In this document: one piece after another, positions 50,566 through 59,483 of the stretch
Position numbering within the stretch: the stretch's first letter is position 1
Layout: each line of letters begins with the position of its first letter
Assembly (NCBI RefSeq): GCF_900109465.1
Contig: NZ_FOAZ01000005.1
Span: forward strand, 80,473 to 144,472
Direction of reading: 5' to 3'
Length of the DNA stretch: 64,000 nucleotides
DNA from: Streptacidiphilus jiangxiensis
GTDB taxonomy: Bacteria > Actinomycetota > Actinomycetes > Streptomycetales > Streptomycetaceae
The notes under the pieces: generated by a model
Seen by the model: only the letters and a program-made list of their open reading frames with translations
The model's database searches: none
Told to the model about the DNA's origin: nothing
Program-made: the position numbers and the translations under genes

Positions 50566-51129
50566 ATGGCTCCGATCCCCGGCCGCGGCCTGGCCAAGGG
50601 CCTCGCGGTCACCCTGCGCACGATGACGAGGAAGACCGTCACCGCGCAGTACCCCGACGTGCAGCCGGAACTGCCGCCGCGTTCGCGCGGCGTCATCGCG
50701 CTGCTGGAGGAGAACTGCACGGTCTGCATGCTGTGCGCGCGCGAGTGCCCGGACTGGTGCATCTACATCGACTCCCACAAGGAGACGCTGCCCGCCGTCG
50801 AGCCGAACGCCCGCGCCCGCACCCGCAACGTGCTGGACCGCTTCGCGATCGACTTCTCGCTCTGCATGTACTGCGGCATCTGCATCGAGGTGTGCCCCTT
50901 CGACGCGCTGTTCTGGTCGCCGGAGTTCGAGTACGCGGAGGAGGACATCCAGGACCTCACCCACGAGCGCGACCGTCTGCGCGAGTGGATGTGGACCGTG
51001 CCCGCGCCGCCCGCGCTCGACCCGGCCGCCGAGGAGCCGAAGGAGATCGCCGCCGCCCGCAAGGCCGCCGACAAGGCTCACGCGGCGGCGCTAGCGGCCG
51101 CCGAGGAGCCGAAGGAGGAAGAGGCGTGA
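50566..51129 (+). CDS. nuoI: NADH-quinone oxidoreductase subunit I
   Basis: A 187-residue ferredoxin-like subunit with two complete [4Fe-4S] motifs for N6a and N6b: [19 protein letters not shown] and [18 protein letters not shown]. The C-terminus (from about 140) is an Ala/Glu/Lys-rich tail beyond the usual fold. ATG starts immediately after the nuoH stop codon with no gap. These clusters normally receive electrons from NuoG, which this operon does not encode. Confidence 0.97.
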   Translation: MAPIPGRGLAKGLAVTLRTMTRKTVTAQYPDVQPELPPRSRGVIALLEENCTVCMLCARECPDWCIYIDSHKETLPAVEPNARARTRNVLDRFAIDFSLCMYCGICIEVCPFDALFWSPEFEYAEEDIQDLTHERDRLREWMWTVPAPPALDPAAEEPKEIAAARKAADKAHAAALAAAEEPKEEEA

Positions 51130-51680
51130 ACCTGGCCGTCACCGCCCTGGACTCCACCCGCGGCTTCCTGTCGCCCTCCGGCGCCGAGATCGTCTTCGTG
51201 CTCGTCGGCCTCGCGGTGCTCGGCGCCGCGCTGCTGACCGTCACCACCAAGCAGCTCGTCCACGCCGCGCTCTGGCTGGTCGTCGCGCTCGGCGGGCTGG
51301 CGATCGAGTACCTGCTGCTCACGGCGGAGTTCATCGCCTGGGTGCAGGTGCTGATCTACGTCGGCGCGGTCGTGGTGCTGGTCCTGTTCGGGCTGATGCT
51401 GACGCGTGCGCCCATCGGGGTCTCGCCCGACGCAGACTCGGGCAACCGCTGGATCGCGCTCGGCGTGGCCCTCGCCGCCGCCGCGACGTTGGTGACCCTC
51501 GTCGTGGACGCCTTCCGCAGCACCTGGATCGACCTCGGCACCGTCGCGGGCAGCACCAAGGCCAACGGCGTCACCCTGTTCCGCTACTGGGTGCTGCCCT
51601 TCGAGGCCCTGTCGGTGCTGCTGCTCGCCGCGCTCGTCGGTGCGATCGTCCTCTCCCGGCGTGAGAAGAAGGAGCCCTGA
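51126..51680 (+). CDS. nuoJ: NADH-quinone oxidoreductase subunit J
   Basis: A 184-residue subunit with five helices. [75 protein letters not shown] carries the conserved helix 3 pi-bulge region ([15 protein letters not shown]). GTG 51126 overlaps the nuoI stop by 4 nt. Confidence 0.95.
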   Translation: MNLAVTALDSTRGFLSPSGAEIVFVLVGLAVLGAALLTVTTKQLVHAALWLVVALGGLAIEYLLLTAEFIAWVQVLIYVGAVVVLVLFGLMLTRAPIGVSPDADSGNRWIALGVALAAAATLVTLVVDAFRSTWIDLGTVAGSTKANGVTLFRYWVLPFEALSVLLLAALVGAIVLSRREKKEP

Positions 51681-51685
51681 GCGGG

Positions 51686-52042
51686 ATGCATCTCGTCTTC
51701 CCGGCCGTGCTCGCGGCCCTGCTCTTCTGCGTCGGGCTCTACGGCGTGCTCGCACGCCGCAACGCCGTGCTGATGCTGATGTCCGTCGAGCTGATGCTCA
51801 ACGCCGTCAACCTCAACCTCGTCGCCTTCGACGTCTGGCTGCGCGACACCCTGCACGCCGGTCAGGCGCTGACGCTGTTCACCATCACCGTGGCGGCCGC
51901 CGAGATCGGGCTGGGCCTCGCCATCGTCCTGCTGATCTTCCGCAACCGCGGCACCGCCGACATCGACAGGGTGGGCCGTCTCGCCGACGGCGACGAGAAG
52001 GCCGGCGTCGACGAGACCGAAGCGGAGACCACTGTCGGATGA
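51686..52042 (+). CDS. nuoK: NADH-quinone oxidoreductase subunit K
   Basis: A 118-residue three-helix subunit with the two conserved membrane glutamates: [18 protein letters not shown] and [25 protein letters not shown]. The last 25 residues are an acidic hydrophilic tail not found in shorter homologues (about 100 residues). Overlaps nuoL by 4 nt. Confidence 0.95.
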   Translation: MHLVFPAVLAALLFCVGLYGVLARRNAVLMLMSVELMLNAVNLNLVAFDVWLRDTLHAGQALTLFTITVAAAEIGLGLAIVLLIFRNRGTADIDRVGRLADGDEKAGVDETEAETTVG

Positions 52043-54021
52043 CCCTCACCCTCGCGATCCTCGTCCCGCTGCTGCCGTTCCTCGGCGCGCTCGCCGGCCT
52101 CGCCGCGGGCCGTCGCGCGCCCGGGCTGGTCCGGCCGCTGGCCGTGCTGCCGACCTTGGCCTCCGCCGTGCTCGCGGTGCTCGTCGCCGTCGACCTCGGC
52201 CCCGGGCACCGGCTGGACGCGTCCACCCAGCTGACGCCGACCGGCGGCCTGCCGATCACGCTCTCGCTGCACCTGGACGGCATCGCCGTGCTGCTGGCCG
52301 TGCTCGTCACGGTCGTGGCCGCCTGCGTGCAGATCTACTCCACCGCGTACCTGCGCGAGGACCCGCGCTACCCCTCCTACGCGGCGCTGGTCTCGCTGTT
52401 CACCGCCGCGATGCTGCTGGTCGTCTACTCCGGCGACCTGATCGTGCTGCTGGTCGGCTGGGAGGTCATGGGCGTCTGCTCGTACTTCCTGGTGGGTCAC
52501 CACTGGGAGCGCCCGGACGCCCGGTCCGCCTCGATCAAGGCGTTCCTGGTCACCAAGCTCGGCGACGTCCCCTTCCTCTTCGGCATCTTCGTGCTGGCCG
52601 CCGACGCCGGGACGTTCCGCATCGACGGCATCCTCGCCGCGGCGAGGACCGGTCAGCTGCACCACGCGACGCTCGCCGCAATCCTGCTGCTGTGCGGCGT
52701 CGCCGGGAAGTCCGCGCAGTTCCCGCTGCACACCTGGCTCCCGGACGCGATGGCCGGCCCCACGCCGGTCTCCGCGCTGATCCACGCCGCCACCATGGTC
52801 GCCGCCGGCATCTACCTGGTGGCCCGGCTCGAGCCGGTCTTCCTGCGCTCCACCGCCGCACTGGTGGTGCTCGGGATCATGGCCGTGATCACCATGATCG
52901 GCTCGGCGCTGTGCGCACTCGCCCAGGACGACCTCAAGCGCGTCCTGGCCTACTCGACGGTCGGGCAGCTCGGCTACATGGCCGGGGCCCTCGCCGTCGG
53001 CGACCGCGACGCCGCGCTGTTCCACCTGATCACCCACGGTGCGTTCAAGGCGCTGCTCTTCCTTGCCGCGGGTGTGGTCATCCATGCCGCGCACACCAAC
53101 TCGCTGACCGCGATGAGCCGCATGGACGGCCTGCGCCGCCGTGTCCCGGACGCCTACGCGACCATGGGCATCGGCCTGGCCGCGCTGGCGGGCATCCCGC
53201 CGTTCTCCGGTTTCTTCAGCAAGGACGCCGTCCTCACCGCCGCCGAGCACGCCGCCAACGGCGACGCGCTGACCGGCGGCCTCGGTCCGGCCGGGAACGT
53301 GCCGTGCTGGCTCGGCTGGACGGTGCTGATCGGCGGCCTGCTCACCGCACTGCTCACCGCCGCCTACGCCACCCGCCTGTGGCTGCTGGCCTTCTTCCCG
53401 CTGACGTCGGCGGCAGCCCAGGCGTCCGTCGCGCCGACCGCCGCGGCGGCGGCCGCCCTCGCCTCCGACGAGCCCGCCGGGCCCGTGGAAACGCCCGCGA
53501 TGCGCGGCCCGCTGTGGCTGCTGGCCGTGCCGAGCCTCGGTCTCGGCCTCGTCGGCCTGTGGCCGCACGCGCTGCCGCAGTGGCTCGACGGCGTCTCGCT
53601 CACCCCCTCCAGCGTCACCTGGCCGATCGCCGTCGCTGTCGCGCTGCTCGGCGCCGGTGCCACCTGGCTGGCCTGGCGTCGCGCCGCCGCCCGCGTGCAG
53701 GCCGAGGCGGAGACCGACACCGCAGCCGCCGCCGACCCGGCGCCGCTGCTGCTCGGCCCGCTGCTCGGGCCCGCCCGCACCGGCTTCGGCGTCGACACCC
53801 TCTACGACCGTGTCTTCGTCCGGCCCGTCGTCGCGGCCGCGCGACTGGTCTCCTTCCTGGACCGCGAGGTCGTCGAGACCTACGTCAAGGGCGCCGCCGG
53901 CACCCCCGGCCTGATCGGCCGCGCCGTCCGCCGCGCCCAGAACGGCAACACCCAGGACTACCTGAGCGCGCTGGCCGCCGGGGTCGTCGTGCTGGCCGTG
54001 ATCGTGGCGGTGGCGCAGTGA
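52039..54021 (+). CDS. nuoL: NADH-quinone oxidoreductase subunit L
   Basis: A 660-residue antiporter-like proton-pumping subunit. Key segments: [21 protein letters not shown] (conserved Glu), [14 protein letters not shown] preceded by [31 protein letters not shown] (central Lys/His region), [16 protein letters not shown] and [10 protein letters not shown]. The C-terminal part includes the lateral-helix region with a poorly conserved Ala/Glu-rich insert (about 455-480). Confidence 0.96.
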   Translation: MTLTLAILVPLLPFLGALAGLAAGRRAPGLVRPLAVLPTLASAVLAVLVAVDLGPGHRLDASTQLTPTGGLPITLSLHLDGIAVLLAVLVTVVAACVQIYSTAYLREDPRYPSYAALVSLFTAAMLLVVYSGDLIVLLVGWEVMGVCSYFLVGHHWERPDARSASIKAFLVTKLGDVPFLFGIFVLAADAGTFRIDGILAAARTGQLHHATLAAILLLCGVAGKSAQFPLHTWLPDAMAGPTPVSALIHAATMVAAGIYLVARLEPVFLRSTAALVVLGIMAVITMIGSALCALAQDDLKRVLAYSTVGQLGYMAGALAVGDRDAALFHLITHGAFKALLFLAAGVVIHAAHTNSLTAMSRMDGLRRRVPDAYATMGIGLAALAGIPPFSGFFSKDAVLTAAEHAANGDALTGGLGPAGNVPCWLGWTVLIGGLLTALLTAAYATRLWLLAFFPLTSAAAQASVAPTAAAAAALASDEPAGPVETPAMRGPLWLLAVPSLGLGLVGLWPHALPQWLDGVSLTPSSVTWPIAVAVALLGAGATWLAWRRAAARVQAEAETDTAAAADPAPLLLGPLLGPARTGFGVDTLYDRVFVRPVVAAARLVSFLDREVVETYVKGAAGTPGLIGRAVRRAQNGNTQDYLSALAAGVVVLAVIVAVAQ

Positions 54022-54055
54022 CCGGACAGCTGAACCGTACGGAGGCGACCGCCCG

Positions 54056-55606
54056 ATGACCGCCCTGCTCCTCGCCCTGCTCGCGCTGCCGTTGGCCGGT
54101 GGAGCCGCCACGCTGGTGCCGGCGCTCGGCGGGCGCCGCGCGCTCTGGCTCGGCGTCGCCGTCACCGGTGCGGACCTGGCCCTCGCGATCGCCCTGGCCG
54201 CCGGCTTCGACCTGCACCGCCCCGCCGCGATGCAGGCCGTCACCGACGTGGCCTGGATCCCCGCCCTGAACGTCCGCTTCCACCTCGGCGTCGACGGCAT
54301 CTCGCTGCCGCTGCTGGTGCTGACCGCGCTGCTGACCTTCCTGTGCTCGATCTACTCGCTCCGGAAGCTCCCCGCGGGCGGCAGCGAGCGCGCCTGGACC
54401 GGCCTGCTGCTGCTCCTGGCGACCGGCATGCTGGCCACCTTCGCGGTGCTGGACCTGCTGCTGTTCTTCCTGGCGTTCGAGATCGTGCTGGTGCCGATGT
54501 ACTTCCTCATCGCCCGGTGGGGCGGCGAGAACCGGGGCCCGGCAGCGTTCCGCTTCATCCTCTACACCCTGCTCGGCTCCGCTGTGATGCTGCTGGGCCT
54601 GCTGCTGCTCGGCCTCAAGGGCGGCACCTTCGACATGACCGCGCTGGCCGCCCACCACGGACTTGGCCTCTCCCGCGGCACCCAGGTGATCGTCGTCCTT
54701 GCCATCGGTCTCGGACTGGCCGTCAAGTCGCCGATGTGGCCGTTCCACAGCTGGCTCCCGGACGCCCACACCGCCGCGCCCACGGCCGGCTCCGTGCTGC
54801 TGGCGGGCGTGCTGCTGAAGATGGGCACCTACGGCTTCGTCCGGGTGCTGATCCCGAGCGCTCCGCTCGGCATGCACACCCTGGCCCCCTACCTGGGCGC
54901 CTTCGCCGTCGTCGGCATCCTCTACGGCTCACTCGCCTGCCTGGCGCTGGTCCGGCCCGGCGCCAAGGGCGACCTGAAGCGCCTGATCGCCTACTCGTCC
55001 GTCGGCCACATGGGCTTCGTGCTCCTCGGCATCGCGACGCTGACCGCCACCGGCATCAACGGCGCGCTCTTCGCCAACATCGGCCACGGCCTGATCACCG
55101 GCCTGCTCTTCTTCCTCGTCGGCGCCGTCAAGGACCGCTACGGCACCGCCGACCTCGACGCGCTCGCCGGGGCCGGCGCCGACAGCGGCGCCGCACTGTA
55201 CGGGCGGCTGCCACGCCTGGGCGGGCTGCTGGCCTTCGCCGCCGTCGCCAGCCTCGGCCTGCCGGGCCTCGCCGGTTTCTGGGGCGAGCTGCTGGCGATG
55301 CTCGGCTCCTTCCAGCCGGCCGCCGGCCTCTCCCGGCCGACCTTCCTCACCCTGATGGCCCTGGCCGGGCTCGGCACCCTGCTGACCGCGGCCTACCTGC
55401 TCTCCGTCGTCCGCCGCGTCTGCATGGGCGACCCGGCGCTGGAGAGCCCGGCCACCGCCAAGGCCCCTGCCCTCCTCGACGTCCGCGGCTACGAGGCCGC
55501 CGCCTGGACCCCGCTGGTCGTCCTGACCGTCGTGGCCGGGCTCTGGCCGGCGCTGCTGCTCTCGCTGACCACCCCCGCCGTCAAGGCCCTGCTCGGAGGC
55601 AGCTGA
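54056..55606 (+). CDS. nuoM: NADH-quinone oxidoreductase subunit M
   Basis: A 516-residue antiporter-like subunit: FHLGVDGISLPLLVLTALLTFL, LLLFFLAFEIVLVPMYFLIARWGG (conserved Glu), MWPFHSWLPDAHTAAPTAGSVLLAGVLLKMGTYGF (helix 7-8 region with Lys), LKRLIAYSSVGHMGFVLLGI. It lies 34 nt after nuoL. Confidence 0.96.
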   Translation: MTALLLALLALPLAGGAATLVPALGGRRALWLGVAVTGADLALAIALAAGFDLHRPAAMQAVTDVAWIPALNVRFHLGVDGISLPLLVLTALLTFLCSIYSLRKLPAGGSERAWTGLLLLLATGMLATFAVLDLLLFFLAFEIVLVPMYFLIARWGGENRGPAAFRFILYTLLGSAVMLLGLLLLGLKGGTFDMTALAAHHGLGLSRGTQVIVVLAIGLGLAVKSPMWPFHSWLPDAHTAAPTAGSVLLAGVLLKMGTYGFVRVLIPSAPLGMHTLAPYLGAFAVVGILYGSLACLALVRPGAKGDLKRLIAYSSVGHMGFVLLGIATLTATGINGALFANIGHGLITGLLFFLVGAVKDRYGTADLDALAGAGADSGAALYGRLPRLGGLLAFAAVASLGLPGLAGFWGELLAMLGSFQPAAGLSRPTFLTLMALAGLGTLLTAAYLLSVVRRVCMGDPALESPATAKAPALLDVRGYEAAAWTPLVVLTVVAGLWPALLLSLTTPAVKALLGGS

Positions 55607-55609
55607 GCC

Positions 55610-57112
55610 ATGCTGACCGTCGCCGCTCCCTCCATGATCCAGTCCGTCGACTGGGTCGCGATCGCGCCGCCGCTGGTGCCCGCGGCCCTGGCGCTCGTCG
55701 TCCTCGTCGCCGACCTCTTCCTGCCGCCGCGGCACAAGCCGCTGCTCGGCTGGCTCTCCGTCGCCGGGCTCGTCGCCGCGCTGGCCCTGCTGTTGCCGCT
55801 GGTCGACAGCCCCCGCAGCACCTTCTGCCTCCCCGGCTCCGCCCACGTGCCGACGTCCTGCTCGTACGTGGCCGACCACTTCGCGCTCGCCTTCCAGCTG
55901 CTGGTGCTCGGCGGGGCACTGGTCGTGGCGCTGCTCTCGATCGTCTCCGTCGAGGAGGACCGCCTCCCCACGGGCGAGTTCTGGTTCCTGCTGCTCGCCG
56001 CCACCTGCGGCGCGGCCCTGCTGCCCGCCTGCCGTGACCTCGCCTCGCTCGTCGTCGCGCTGGAGGTCGCCTCGCTGCCCGCCTTCGCGCTCGTCGCGCT
56101 GCGCCGCGACGGCCGCGGCGGGGAGGCCGCGCTGAAGTTCTTCCTGTCCTCGGTGACGGCCACCGCCGTCACCCTGCTGGGCGTGAGCTTCGTCTACGCC
56201 GCCACCGGCAGCCTCTACCTGGACCGGATCGCCGCGGCCCTGCCGGGCGTCCCCGGGCAGCTCCAGCCGCTGACCGCCGTGGGGACCGTGCTCACCCTGG
56301 TCGGCTTCGCCTTCAAGACGGCGGCCGTGCCGTTCCACTTCTGGGTGCCCGACACCTACGCGGGCGCCCCGGTGCCCGTCGCCGGATACCTCTCCGTGGT
56401 CGGAAAGGCTGCCGGACTCTCCGGCCTCGCCGCAATCGCCGTGCTCGGTTTTCACTCCTACGGGCGAGACTGGGGTCTGGCCCTGGCGGTGCTCGCGGCG
56501 CTCACCATGACGGTCGGCAACGTCGGCGCCCTGCGCCAGCGCGGCGACGCCCCGCACAGCGCGGTGCGCCTGCTGGCCTGGTCCTCGGTCGCCCAAGCCG
56601 GTTACCTGCTGGCCCCGATCGCCGCGGCGGGCTGGGGCGCCAGCGCCGCCGCGATCGGCGCGACGGTCGCCTTCGCCCTCGTCTACGGCGTGGTCAACCT
56701 CGGTGCCTTCGCCGTGGTCACCTCGGCCGGCAGTCGCCTGGACGACTACCGCGGCCTGTTCTCCCGCCGCCCCGCCGCGGCCCTGGCGATGGCCTTCTTC
56801 CTGCTGAACCTGGCCGGCCTGCCGCCGGGCGTGATCGGCCTGTTCGGCAAGGTCGTGGTCTTCCGCGCGGTCGTCGACTCCGGGATGGGCTGGCTGGCCG
56901 TCATCATGGCCGTCAACGTCGTGATCGCCCTCTACTACTACCTGGTGTGGACGGCGAAGCTCTTCCAGGCCGCACCCGAGGCCGTCGCGGTGCGCCGCCC
57001 GGTCCCGGTCGCGCTCGTCGGCGCGCTGGCCCTGGCGGCGGCGCTCGGCGTGGTGCTGTCGGTGGACCCGCAGCTCGTCCTGCAGCTGGCGTCGGGCTCC
57101 CTGTTCGGGTAG
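55610..57112 (+). CDS. nuoN: NADH-quinone oxidoreductase subunit N
   Basis: A 500-residue antiporter-like subunit. LVVALEVASLPAFALVALRRDG (conserved Glu), AAVPFHFWVPDTYAGAPVPVAGYLSVVGKAAG and RLLAWSSVAQAGYLLAPIAA are diagnostic. Ends the operon; the gap to the protease gene contains a 10-bp inverted repeat. All three pumping subunits plus H, J and K make a full membrane arm. Confidence 0.96.
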   Translation: MLTVAAPSMIQSVDWVAIAPPLVPAALALVVLVADLFLPPRHKPLLGWLSVAGLVAALALLLPLVDSPRSTFCLPGSAHVPTSCSYVADHFALAFQLLVLGGALVVALLSIVSVEEDRLPTGEFWFLLLAATCGAALLPACRDLASLVVALEVASLPAFALVALRRDGRGGEAALKFFLSSVTATAVTLLGVSFVYAATGSLYLDRIAAALPGVPGQLQPLTAVGTVLTLVGFAFKTAAVPFHFWVPDTYAGAPVPVAGYLSVVGKAAGLSGLAAIAVLGFHSYGRDWGLALAVLAALTMTVGNVGALRQRGDAPHSAVRLLAWSSVAQAGYLLAPIAAAGWGASAAAIGATVAFALVYGVVNLGAFAVVTSAGSRLDDYRGLFSRRPAAALAMAFFLLNLAGLPPGVIGLFGKVVVFRAVVDSGMGWLAVIMAVNVVIALYYYLVWTAKLFQAAPEAVAVRRPVPVALVGALALAAALGVVLSVDPQLVLQLASGSLFG

Positions 57113-57141
57113 CACCACCTCGACTTGCGCGCGGAGCCCGC

Positions 57142-57179
57142 ACGGGTGAGAAGGGAACCAACGAATCCGTCTCACCCGT
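57142..57179. promoter_or_regulatory. 10-bp perfect inverted repeat between nuoN and htpX
   Basis: ACGGGTGAGA (57142-57151) and TCTCACCCGT (57170-57179) flank an 18-bp spacer, followed by TGAAAA. It could be a terminator of the nuo operon or an operator for the HtpX gene 57 bp downstream. The long spacer and lack of T run favour an operator. Confidence 0.5.
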
Positions 57180-57236
57180 TGAAAACACCGAACGGGCTGT
57201 GAAAGACACCCCCCACGCACGTCTCGGAGGGCTTCC

Positions 57237-58124
57237 GTGCACCGCCAGCACAACGGTCTGAAGACGGCCGTACTCCTCGGCGCGATGTCCGCGCTGATCA
57301 TCGTGATCGGCAGCTTCTGGGGCCGTACCGGCCTGGTCGTCGGGCTGCTCCTCGCGCTGGCGACGAACGGCTTCGCCTACTGGAACAGCGACAAGCTGGC
57401 GCTGCGTTCGATGCGGGCCCGCCCGGTCAGCGAGATCGAGGCGCCGGTGATGTACCGGATCGTGCGGGAGCTCTCCACCTCCGCGCGGCAGCCCATGCCG
57501 AGGCTCTACATCTCGCCCACCGACGCGCCCAACGCCTTCGCCACCGGCCGCAACCCGCGCAACGCGGCGGTCTGCTGCACCCAGGGCATCCTCAACATCC
57601 TCGACGAGCGCGAGCTGCGCGGCGTGCTCGGGCACGAGCTGTCCCACGTCTACAACCGGGACATCCTGATCTCCTCGGTGGCCGGCGCGCTCGCCTCGGT
57701 GGTGATGTTCCTGGTCAACTTCGCCTGGCTGATCCCGATCGGCCGCAGCGACGACGACGAGGGCCCGGGCCTGGTCGGGATGCTGCTGATCATGATCCTG
57801 GGGCCGCTCGCGGCGAGCATCATCCAACTGGCCGTCAGCCGCTCCCGTGAGTACCAGGCCGACGCCTCCGGCGCCCAGCTCACCGGCGACCCGCTCGCCC
57901 TGGCGAGCGCGCTGCGCAAGCTGGAGCGCGGCACCCAGATGCTGCCGCTGCCCGCCCGGCCGGAGCTGGAGACGACCAGCCACATGATGATCGCCAACCC
58001 GTTCCGGGCCGGCTCCGGCGGCGGGCTGGCCACCAAGCTGTTCTCCACCCACCCGCCGATGCCGGAGCGCATCGCCCGCCTGGAGCAGATGGCCGGCTAC
58101 GACAGCGCCGCGGACCGGTCCTGA
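57237..58124 (+). CDS. htpX: HtpX-like membrane zinc metalloprotease
   Basis: A 295-residue M48 protease with two N-terminal helices (about 12-48), the zinc motif in [20 protein letters not shown] (HExxH) and third ligand Glu in [17 protein letters not shown], with two further helices between (about 140-160 and 180-200). C-terminal [20 protein letters not shown] is typical. It degrades misfolded membrane proteins. GTG 57237 follows a CGGAGGG site. Confidence 0.95.
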   Translation: MHRQHNGLKTAVLLGAMSALIIVIGSFWGRTGLVVGLLLALATNGFAYWNSDKLALRSMRARPVSEIEAPVMYRIVRELSTSARQPMPRLYISPTDAPNAFATGRNPRNAAVCCTQGILNILDERELRGVLGHELSHVYNRDILISSVAGALASVVMFLVNFAWLIPIGRSDDDEGPGLVGMLLIMILGPLAASIIQLAVSRSREYQADASGAQLTGDPLALASALRKLERGTQMLPLPARPELETTSHMMIANPFRAGSGGGLATKLFSTHPPMPERIARLEQMAGYDSAADRS

Positions 58125-58133
58125 CCCGGGGCC

Positions 58134-59483
58134 TCAGCCCAGGCCGAACCAGCCGAGGACCGTGTCGACCAGCAGGACCGTCGACATCGTGGCCACGCCC
58201 ACGACCACGACCGTGGCGGCGATCCGGAAGCCGCGCTTGTTCGCGTGCTCGCCCAGCAGGCTGCGGCGGTTGGTCAGGATCAGCAGGTAGACCAGGACCA
58301 CGGGGGTGATCAGGCCCTGCAGCACCTGGGTGCCGATCAGCAGCTGGATCACGTCGATCGGCGTCATCGCGACCACCGCGCCCAGCGCGATCTGCGCGGT
58401 GAACAGGGTGAGGAAGAACGGCGCGTCGCGGAACGAGCGGGAGACCGAGCGCTCCACTCCGGCCGCCTCGCCGATCGCGTAGCTCGCCGAGAGCGGCACC
58501 ACCGCACCGGCCAGCGCGGAGGCGCCGATCAGGCCGAGCGCGAAGAGCAGCTCCGCGCTCTGCCCGGCGACGGGTTCCAGCGCCTTGGCGGCGTCCGCGG
58601 CCGAGTTCAGCGGACCGGTGCCGCCGATGGTGGTGGCGGTCGCGATGATGATCGTCAGGCTGATGCAGCAGGCGAAGACCGCGCCGATGATCGCGTCGGC
58701 GCGGATCAGGGGGTAGTCGATGGTGCGGGTGCCGCGGTCGACGACGCCGGAGGCGGCGTAGAACTGCATGTAGGGGCTGACGGTGGTGCCGATCAGGGCC
58801 ACGGCCAGCAGGATGAAGTCCTTGTCGCCGCTCAGGTGCGGGATCGCCAGGTTCTTGCCGACGGTGCCCCAGTTCGGCTTGCCCATGATCATCGCGATCG
58901 GGTAGGCGAAGAAGACCAGCGACATCACCAGGAAGATCCGCTCGGCGTAGCGGTAGGAGCCGAACAGCACCAGCCCCCACAGCAGCAGCGCGGCAGGCGG
59001 GATGATCGCCCACTTCGGCACGCCCAGCAGCTCGAAGCCCGCGCCGATCCCGGCGAACTCGGAGACCACCAGGCCGGTGTTGGCCAGCAGCAGACAGCCG
59101 AGCGCCAGGCCGGTCGCCCGCAGGCTGAACTGCTCGCGGATCAGCGCGCCCAGCCCCTTGCCGGTGAAGGCGCCGAGCCGGACCGCCATCTCCTGCACCA
59201 GCACCAGGGCGACGGTGACCAGCACCATGAAGAAGAGCGTCCCGTAGACGTACTGCGAACCGGCGCTCGCATAGGTGGCGATCCCGGCCGCGTCGTTGCC
59301 GGCGTTCGCCGCGACCAGGCCCGGCCCGGCCACGCCCATCAGGGCCACCAGTCGGGCCCAGCGGTTCCAGCGGGTGATCCGGCCCAGCACCGGTATCCGG
59401 GCCAGCCGGCTCGCCGGCAGTGCGCCCACGCCTTCCGTGGCACCGGCGGCCTCGGCCCGGCTCCTGTCGGTCTCGACGGTCAC
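58134..59483 (-). CDS. NRAMP-related permease with altered metal site (probable Mg2+ uptake)
   Basis: A 449-residue transporter with about eleven helices, related to NRAMP/MntH. In helix 1 the metal-binding DPGN is replaced by Asp64-Ala-Ala-Gly (GNDAAGIATYASAGSQYVYG), keeping Asp but losing Asn. In helix 6 the MPH motif is Ser236-Pro-Tyr (GTTVSPYMQFYAASG), losing the sulfur ligand and the His. Loss of the soft Met ligand points away from Mn2+/Fe2+ and towards Mg2+, as in NRAMP-related magnesium transporters. GTG 59483 overlaps by 4 nt the gene for an MgtE-type regulatory protein, supporting that reading. Confidence 0.82.
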   Translation of the reverse strand: MTVETDRSRAEAAGATEGVGALPASRLARIPVLGRITRWNRWARLVALMGVAGPGLVAANAGNDAAGIATYASAGSQYVYGTLFFMVLVTVALVLVQEMAVRLGAFTGKGLGALIREQFSLRATGLALGCLLLANTGLVVSEFAGIGAGFELLGVPKWAIIPPAALLLWGLVLFGSYRYAERIFLVMSLVFFAYPIAMIMGKPNWGTVGKNLAIPHLSGDKDFILLAVALIGTTVSPYMQFYAASGVVDRGTRTIDYPLIRADAIIGAVFACCISLTIIIATATTIGGTGPLNSAADAAKALEPVAGQSAELLFALGLIGASALAGAVVPLSASYAIGEAAGVERSVSRSFRDAPFFLTLFTAQIALGAVVAMTPIDVIQLLIGTQVLQGLITPVVLVYLLILTNRRSLLGEHANKRGFRIAATVVVVGVATMSTVLLVDTVLGWFGLG

